Below, piece by piece: positions 58,160-64,000 of a stretch of DNA of 64,000 nt. Within the stretch, counting starts at the first letter, position 1. Every line of letters starts with the position of its first letter. Source of the stretch: Zingiber officinale (taxonomy: Eukaryota; Streptophyta; Magnoliopsida; Zingiberales; Zingiberaceae); contig NC_055988.1 in the NCBI RefSeq assembly GCF_018446385.1, positions 166,058,837-166,122,836 on the forward strand, in the 5' to 3' direction. The notes beneath the pieces were generated by a model. It did no database searches and was not told the origin of the DNA. It worked only from the letters and a program-made list of their open reading frames with translations. Position numbers and translations under genes: made by a program.

Positions 58160-59207
58160 TGTTAGATCGTAGACGTTCGATAGAGGGGGGGGGGGTGAAT
58201 ATTGATTACGAAAATTCTTTCGATCAAAATTAAATGCAGCGGAAAAATTAAGCAATGCTAACACAAACCAATTTTACTTGGTTCGGAGCCTGTGTCGACT
58301 CCTACTCCAAGGCCCGCACTCTTTGAGTGCTTTCGGTGGGCAATCACTAGCAATTCGAAATTTATTACAAACTACGTACAAGAAAAGCTAATGAAAATGG
58401 CAGCAATACCGACAAAGGAATGAATCGAAAAGAAAAACGTGTGTTGTCGGAGCTTCGTTAGCGTCGCAGGAGCGCAGAGCAGCAGAGCAAGCAGTAGAAG
58501 ATCTCTTTTTTCAGTTGTTGTTTTGAGCTCCACCCCTGACCCTCCTCTTATATAAGGCTCGGGGCACCCCGGATCCCTTCCGGGCGCCCTGGTGAAACGT
58601 GGCAGGTCCAACCAGCGAGCTACATGTGGCGACGACGCGATAGGATAAAAATTACCTCCCGGGCGCCCGGACCACCTTTCTCCAGGGAACCTCTTTCCTG
58701 CAAGACAAGGTTAGTCCAAGGCAAATAGATAATGTATATCCTGCAAAACAAAGTGTTAGCACAGTTTATAAGTTCAATATAAGAAGTATGACTTAGATTC
58801 CGTCTTTCCGAGACCGGAATCTAGTCACGATCTTGACTTAGATATCCGAAATGGATCTAAGCCGGATCGACGCCTAATGTTCCCTTCCCGGGAACGCGTC
58901 CTCACAGTCACTCCCTTCCAGTGACTTACATTCACTCACCTGTCAGACGTCCGGTCAACCCTTCGACCCGTCTGGACTTCTCGCCAGCTATCTGGTCAGC
59001 CCGTCGACCTAGTTGGACTTCTCGCCAAGCGTCCGGTCAGCCCATCGACCCGCTTGGACTTTGTACCAGACATCCGATTAGCCCGTCGACTTGTCTGGAC
59101 TTCGTCTGCACACTTGGTCAGAGTGTTAGATCACGACAAACCTAATTTAACCTAATTTGTCATTCATCAAAACCTGAGTTAGATTGTTAGTGCTAACCGC
59201 ACCAACA
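58160..59207 (-). repeat. 3' LTR of the minus-strand copia element
   Basis: 1048 bp, TGTTGGTGCGGTTAGC... to ...GATCTAACA on the minus strand. It contains four hairpin units at about 58940-59100 and a G11 run near 58186. Confidence 0.9.
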
Positions 59208-61059
59208 ATCTCCCCCTTTTTGATGGAATGACAACCTGGTTAAGTTAGTGAAAAAAATATGCAAGTAAACAAACAAGCATGATTTTTAAGGTTTAAGTTA
59301 GTTTTTTAAATTTGGCATTTGTTGCTCTAACTTAACCACCTATCCCTCCCCCTTTGACATTCATCAAATAAGGACATAAGTCAAACACTAAAAAATCCAG
59401 AATACAGACAAAGTTAAAATGTAAGAAATGATGTCAAGTTAACTTGGGGGAGTTTAAATAGTAATTTAGCTTTTATTTCTTAACTTTTGTAAAATAACTA
59501 AGTTTTGAAAAATAGCTAGTTTAGAAACATAACTTAGTACATTTTGAGTAAAGATAATTTTTGCCAAATTAAATGAATTTGCAAACTCAAAGAGAATTTT
59601 CCAAAAAGAGTTTAAAAGTTAATTTTGAAGTATAAGTTTAGAAAAATTAAGTTTTAGACAGACCAATTTTCAAATATAAGTGTTTAAGTTCCAACTTTCA
59701 AGAAAGTAAATTTTCAAAATAAGTTTCAACTTTGAAGCATTTTACAAACATGAGTTTTCAAAATCAAAGTTTTAAGATCAAGGATTAAATTTTCAAACTA
59801 AGTTTCAATTTTAAAACACTTTTCAAACATGACAAATCAAAATTTTCAAAGATGAGTTTTTAAAAAAAATATTTATTTTTCAAAACTGATTAAAACTAAG
59901 TTTACAAAAGATTCAATTTTCACAATCTTAGTTTATAAAATTTAATTCAAACCCTTAGTTTTGTAAAAGCCTTTAAAATATATAAAAAAATATTCAAAAA
60001 AAAATTTAAGACTAAGTTTGAAAAATCTACTTTTCAAAACTAATTAAAATTTATTTTTCAAGTCTAAGTTTGCAAAATCCAAATTTTCAAAATGAAGTGA
60101 ATTAAGTTTAATTTTTAAATCAAACTTTAAAGCTAGATCCAATTATTGAAATTTTCAAAATAAGCTTGTAAAGTTAAAACACCTTTTTAAACATAAGTTT
60201 TACAAAGATAATTTTGCAAAAGTAAGATTTTCAAAACTAAGTTTATCAAATTAGATTTTACAAAGATAAGTCAGATTTGTTAAACAGATTTAAAATATTT
60301 TTAAGAAAGTATTTTTCAAAAACCAATTTTAAAATATTTTTAGTAAAGGAAAAATAAATATGAGACTAATTAATTCTCCCCCTGAACCTGACATAAAATT
60401 TTAAAAGATTTGTTTAATTTTTTTTTAAAATTGAGGTAGGATTTTCTAAAGAAATTTTAAAGAGAAATTTAAAAAGTCTAAGAAATTCAAAAAAACTTAG
60501 GGGAATAATTTTTTTTTAAAAAAAAATTATTACTTTCTCTTAATTTATTAATCCTCCTTATTTTATTACTCCCACTTAATATAATGCTAAGGTTTGGGTG
60601 TGTTTACTTTCAAAGCCCTAACACATTTGTCTAATTTAGTAACACTTATATTATTATCTCTGTATCCTTGGTATAATTGTTTATTTGAGTTTGATTAATC
60701 AATAATTAATTTTAGATTCAGGCTTTTAAGCTTTAGTTTAAGGTTAAATAAGATAAGATTTATTTAATTCAATAACAGTTAATCATTATCAATAATTTAA
60801 TACTTATTTAAAATAATTTAACCTTCGTATTAATTGATTGAGTTGATTTAATGAAAGTGCTAGTTATAATTTTAACTATTCATTAACCTAGTTTAAAGTT
60901 AGCATTAATTCGACGTTAAGTTTACTAAAGTTATTAAACATAGTTAAGGTTCAATTTGAATCAATCGTTAATAATGATAAATTATGATTTAATTATATTT
61001 TGATTAACAACAGAATTAAGATTTATTGAGTTAAATTAAGGTAAATCATTAATTTTTTT

Positions 61060-63290
61060 TAAGTAATAATAATATTTTTTAAGTAAAAAGGATTTTTAAT
61101 TTTTTAATTTTTTTTTAAAAATGATTTAAGTTCAATTTTAATTGTAAATTTTAAATTAAGTTTAATTTTAATGTTAGGTTTTAATTTAATTTAAAACTTA
61201 ATTTTAACTTTTTTAGTTTAAGTTTTAACGTTTTAATTAGCTTAAGTGTCTTAATTTTAAAATGACTTTAAAATGATTTTTAATGATTAAAAGATTTTTT
61301 TTAAAGGAAATATTTTTTTTAAAGAATTTTTAAATGTTTTTTAAATACTTTTTAAAGAATTTAAAATAATTTTTAAATAAATTTAAAATAGTTTTTTTAA
61401 AAGAAATTTTAAAATAGTTTTTTAAAGTATTTTTAAAATAGTTTTTAAAGAATTTTAAAAATAGTTTTTAAGGAATTTTTAAAATAGTTTTTTAAAAATA
61501 ATTTTTAAAATAGTTTTTTAAAAATAATTTTTAAAAGGATTTTTTTAAAAAGGATTTTAAAAATATTTTTTAAATAATTTTTAAAATAGTTTTTTAAGAG
61601 AATTTTTAAAATAATTTTTAAAAGAGTTTTTTTTTAAAAATAATTTTTAAAAGAATTGTTAAAATGATTTTTAAAAGAATTTTTAAAATGAATTTGAAAA
61701 GTTTTTAAAAGAATTTTTAAATGAGTTTTTTAAAATAAATTTTTAAAATAATTTTTAAATAATATTTAAAAGAATTTTAAAATAATTTTCAAAAGAATTT
61801 ATTAAATAATTTAAAATAATTTTTTAAATAATTTTTTAAAATAATTTTTAAAAGAGTTTTTAAAATAATTTTTAAAGGAATTTTTAAAATCATTTTTAAA
61901 AATTTTTAAATAGTTTTTAAAGAATTTTTAAATGATTTTTTAAAAGAATTTTTAAAATGAGTTTTAAAAGTTTTTAAAGTAATATTTAAAAGAGTTTTTA
62001 AAATGATTTTTAAAATAATTTTAAAATGATTTTATAAGAATTTTTAAAAGAATTTTTAAAAGAATTTTAAAAGAATTTTTAAATTAATTTTTAAAAGAGT
62101 TTTTAAAAGAATTTTTTTAAAAATATTTAAAATAATTTTTAAAAGAATTTTTAAATAATTTTAAAGAATTTTTAAAAGAATTTTTAAAATGAGTTTTAAA
62201 AGTTTTTTAAATAATTTTTAATTTTTTTTTTAAAATGATCTTTAAAGAATTTTAAAATGATATTTAAAATAATTTTTAAAAGAGTTTTTAAAAGAAGTTT
62301 TTTAAATAATTTTTAAAAGTGTTTTTCAAATAAATTTTAAAATAATTTTTAAATGATTTTTTAAAAGAATTTTTAAGATGAGTTTTAAAAGTTTTTAAAA
62401 TAATTTTTAAAATAGTTTTTAAAATAATTTTTAAAAGAATTTTAAAATGTTTTTTAAAAGAATTTTTAAGTAATTTTTAAGAGAGTTTTTAAAAGAATTT
62501 TTTAAATGAATTTTTAAAAGAATTTTTAATATAATTTTTAAAAGGGTTTTAAAAATAAATTTTAAAAGAATTTTTTAAAATAATTTTTAAATAATTTTTT
62601 AAAAAAATTTAAATGATTTTTTAAAAGAATTTTTATAATGAGTTTTAAAAGTTTTTAAAATAATTTTTAAAATAGTTTTTAAAATGATTTTTAAAACAAT
62701 TTTTAAATAATTTTTAAAAGAGTTTTTAAAAGAATATTTTAAAATAAATTTTAAAAGAGTTTTTAAAATAAATTTTAAAAGAATTTTTTAAAATAATTTT
62801 TAAAGAATTTTAAAAGAATTTTTAAAGAGTTTTTGAAAGAATTTTTAAATTGAGTTTTAAAAGTTTTTAAAATAATTTTTTAAAGTTAATTTTTGAATTT
62901 TTAAGTTTAAAATAACTTTTTAAAGTTAATTTTAAAATATATTTTTAAGATTAAAATAAATTTTTAAGGTTAATTTTAAAATAAATTTTTAATATTAAAA
63001 TAAATTTTTAGGGTTAATTTTAAGTTGATTCTCACGCAAGCATCATTTAAGTTATATAGGGAAAAAGAATTGTTAAGTGAATTTTTAGGTTTATTAAAAA
63101 AAAATTAATTTAAATTTTTTAGATAAATTTTTAAGTTAAAAAAAAATTAAGTTTTAATTTAATTTTAATTTAATTTAAATTTTAATTTAATTTAATTTAA
63201 ATTTAAATTTAATTTAATTTTAATTTGATTTAATTTTAATTTAATTTTAATTTAAGTTAATTTTAATTTAATTTTAATTTAATTTAAATG
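61060..63290. repeat. Degenerate ~12-bp AT-rich tandem repeat
   Basis: More than 150 drifting copies of aatttttaaaag/aatttttaaaat, turning into ttaatttaat repeats at 63120-63290. The words resemble the AT-rich end of the gag-pol spacer in the first element (43470-43560), so it may be an expansion of that spacer. Confidence 0.9.
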
Positions 63291-64000
63291 TTAAAGTCCT
63301 TAGTCATATCACCCGATCTATGTTTTCAATCAGGGAATCCTATAATTTTGTGAAATGAATTAGGTTTAATTTTAGGGTTTGGTTTAACTTTGTGTTAGAT
63401 TCAGGTTTAGCTTTGGGCTCAACAAATAAGCATTTTTTGGATAAACTTTTGGACTATGGTAAGTTACTTGGACATCATTAGAGTAACCATGCCTTCGAGG
63501 TTTTTCAAATAGTCTTATCCACTGAACTTAATACAAAAACCTTGGTCTAACTGGTTAGGATCCGTAAGGGGTAGCTTCGGCTAGTTCCACTTAGCCAAGT
63601 GCACCAAGTAGAAGTCATATCTTCCTAGACATGCATAGACTAAGCTTCCCTAACGTACTATCATCCAAAACTTCACCAGTACCATTTTTCAAGTTAAACT
63701 TGAACCCTTTTTAACTAGTCCTAATTACCCTGTCGGGTAGGTTGGTTAGGGTTACCCTGTCGGGTAGGTTAGTTTTGGAGGTGCCAGCTATTCTGGAGCC
63801 TCCCCTGAATTATTGGTCGTTGATTTAATTTTTAATTTTAGGTTTATTATAGTTAGGTTTTGGTTAAAATTGAATGTTTAATTTGTAATTTAGATTTAAG
63901 TTTTTAATTTTGAATTAATTAAATTGGTCAAATTATTTTTCTTTAAGAGAGTGTATTTAATATTTGAATTTTCTTTTAATTTTATTAAGTTAATTGAATT

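Larger units (their letters stand above)
58160..64000 (-). mobile_element. Minus-strand SIRE-like copia relative, pol region replaced by AT-rich repeat (runs off window)
   Basis: The 3' LTR lies at 58160-59207 in reverse, followed by the reversed polypurine tract (59208-59221). The 3' region (59222-60400) matches the first element's 3' region, including ctccccctgaacctgacat near 60376. At 63290-63840 the gag-pol spacer reappears (ccctgtcgggtagg, ttctggagcctccc). Between 60400 and 63290, where protease, integrase, RT and RNase H should be, there is only AT-rich DNA. gag should lie beyond 64000. It inserted into the coiled-coil gene after ctatg. Confidence 0.85.

Noticed and set aside
58372-58611. 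Minus-strand open frame in the copia LTR
   Set aside because: It falls in the LTR and is not kept in the other LTR copies.

Overview
This window is plant nuclear DNA, almost certainly monocot. It has spliced genes with GT-AG introns, a very GC-rich single-exon gene beside AT-rich intergenic DNA, tRNA-derived SINEs including an Au-type copy, and dense nested LTR retrotransposons. The LTR styles remind me of Zingiberales, but that is an impression and not proven by the sequence.

The first ~36 kb is gene-bearing. (1) 22-4322 (+) holds the last seven exons of a QUASIMODO2/PMT-type Golgi methyltransferase of the PMT24-27 group; its 5' end lies outside the window. (2) 5441-7999 (+) is a complete two-exon BTB/POZ gene (At4g08455-like) with an Au-like SINE in its intron. 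(3) 9718-15570 (-) holds the remains of a PIF/Harbinger transposon: a Myb/SANT-like ORF and a HARBI1-type transposase cut into three pieces by LTR fragments. (4) 18248-31571 (-) is a complete 13-exon ubinuclein gene (HIRA histone-chaperone partner) of 789 residues; every exon junction keeps phase. It carries a MITE and copies of its own exon 5 in both orientations inside introns. (5) 34839-35507 (+) is an intact DMP (DUF679) four-helix membrane protein gene, followed by two inverted tRNA-SINEs.

From ~36.2 kb to the end the window is a nest of retroelements. The oldest layer runs from a possible LTR start at 36258 to 58159. It holds several minisatellites (66, 24, ~72 and ~38 bp), a small intact coiled-coil gene with TATA box and poly(A) signal (38430-38891), and a decayed spliced gene with a 'transposase (putative) gypsy type' (PF04195-like) domain and long coiled coils (53157-58159). 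Two ~2.4 kb solo LTRs of one family then inserted, each with a perfect 5-bp target duplication: copy A inside the 72-bp minisatellite (39864-51451), copy B inside the coiled-coil coding region (55459-57870). A full-length SIRE-like Ty1/copia element (39987-49174, target duplication cttaa) later inserted into solo LTR A. A second, minus-strand relative (58160 to beyond 64000) inserted into the coiled-coil gene; where its pol genes should be there is AT-rich simple repeat.

The most striking new signal is an array of imperfect hairpins in the LTRs. In the copia LTRs the monomers are exactly 41 bp; each has 7-bp arms that differ from monomer to monomer yet stay complementary, around a constant 19-nt centre containing ggtc/gacc. 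Six hairpins of the same design, with different arm sequences that also stay paired, occur in an unrelated-looking LTR at 13195-13769. Two 26-bp perfect palindromes with different centres lie in that same LTR.
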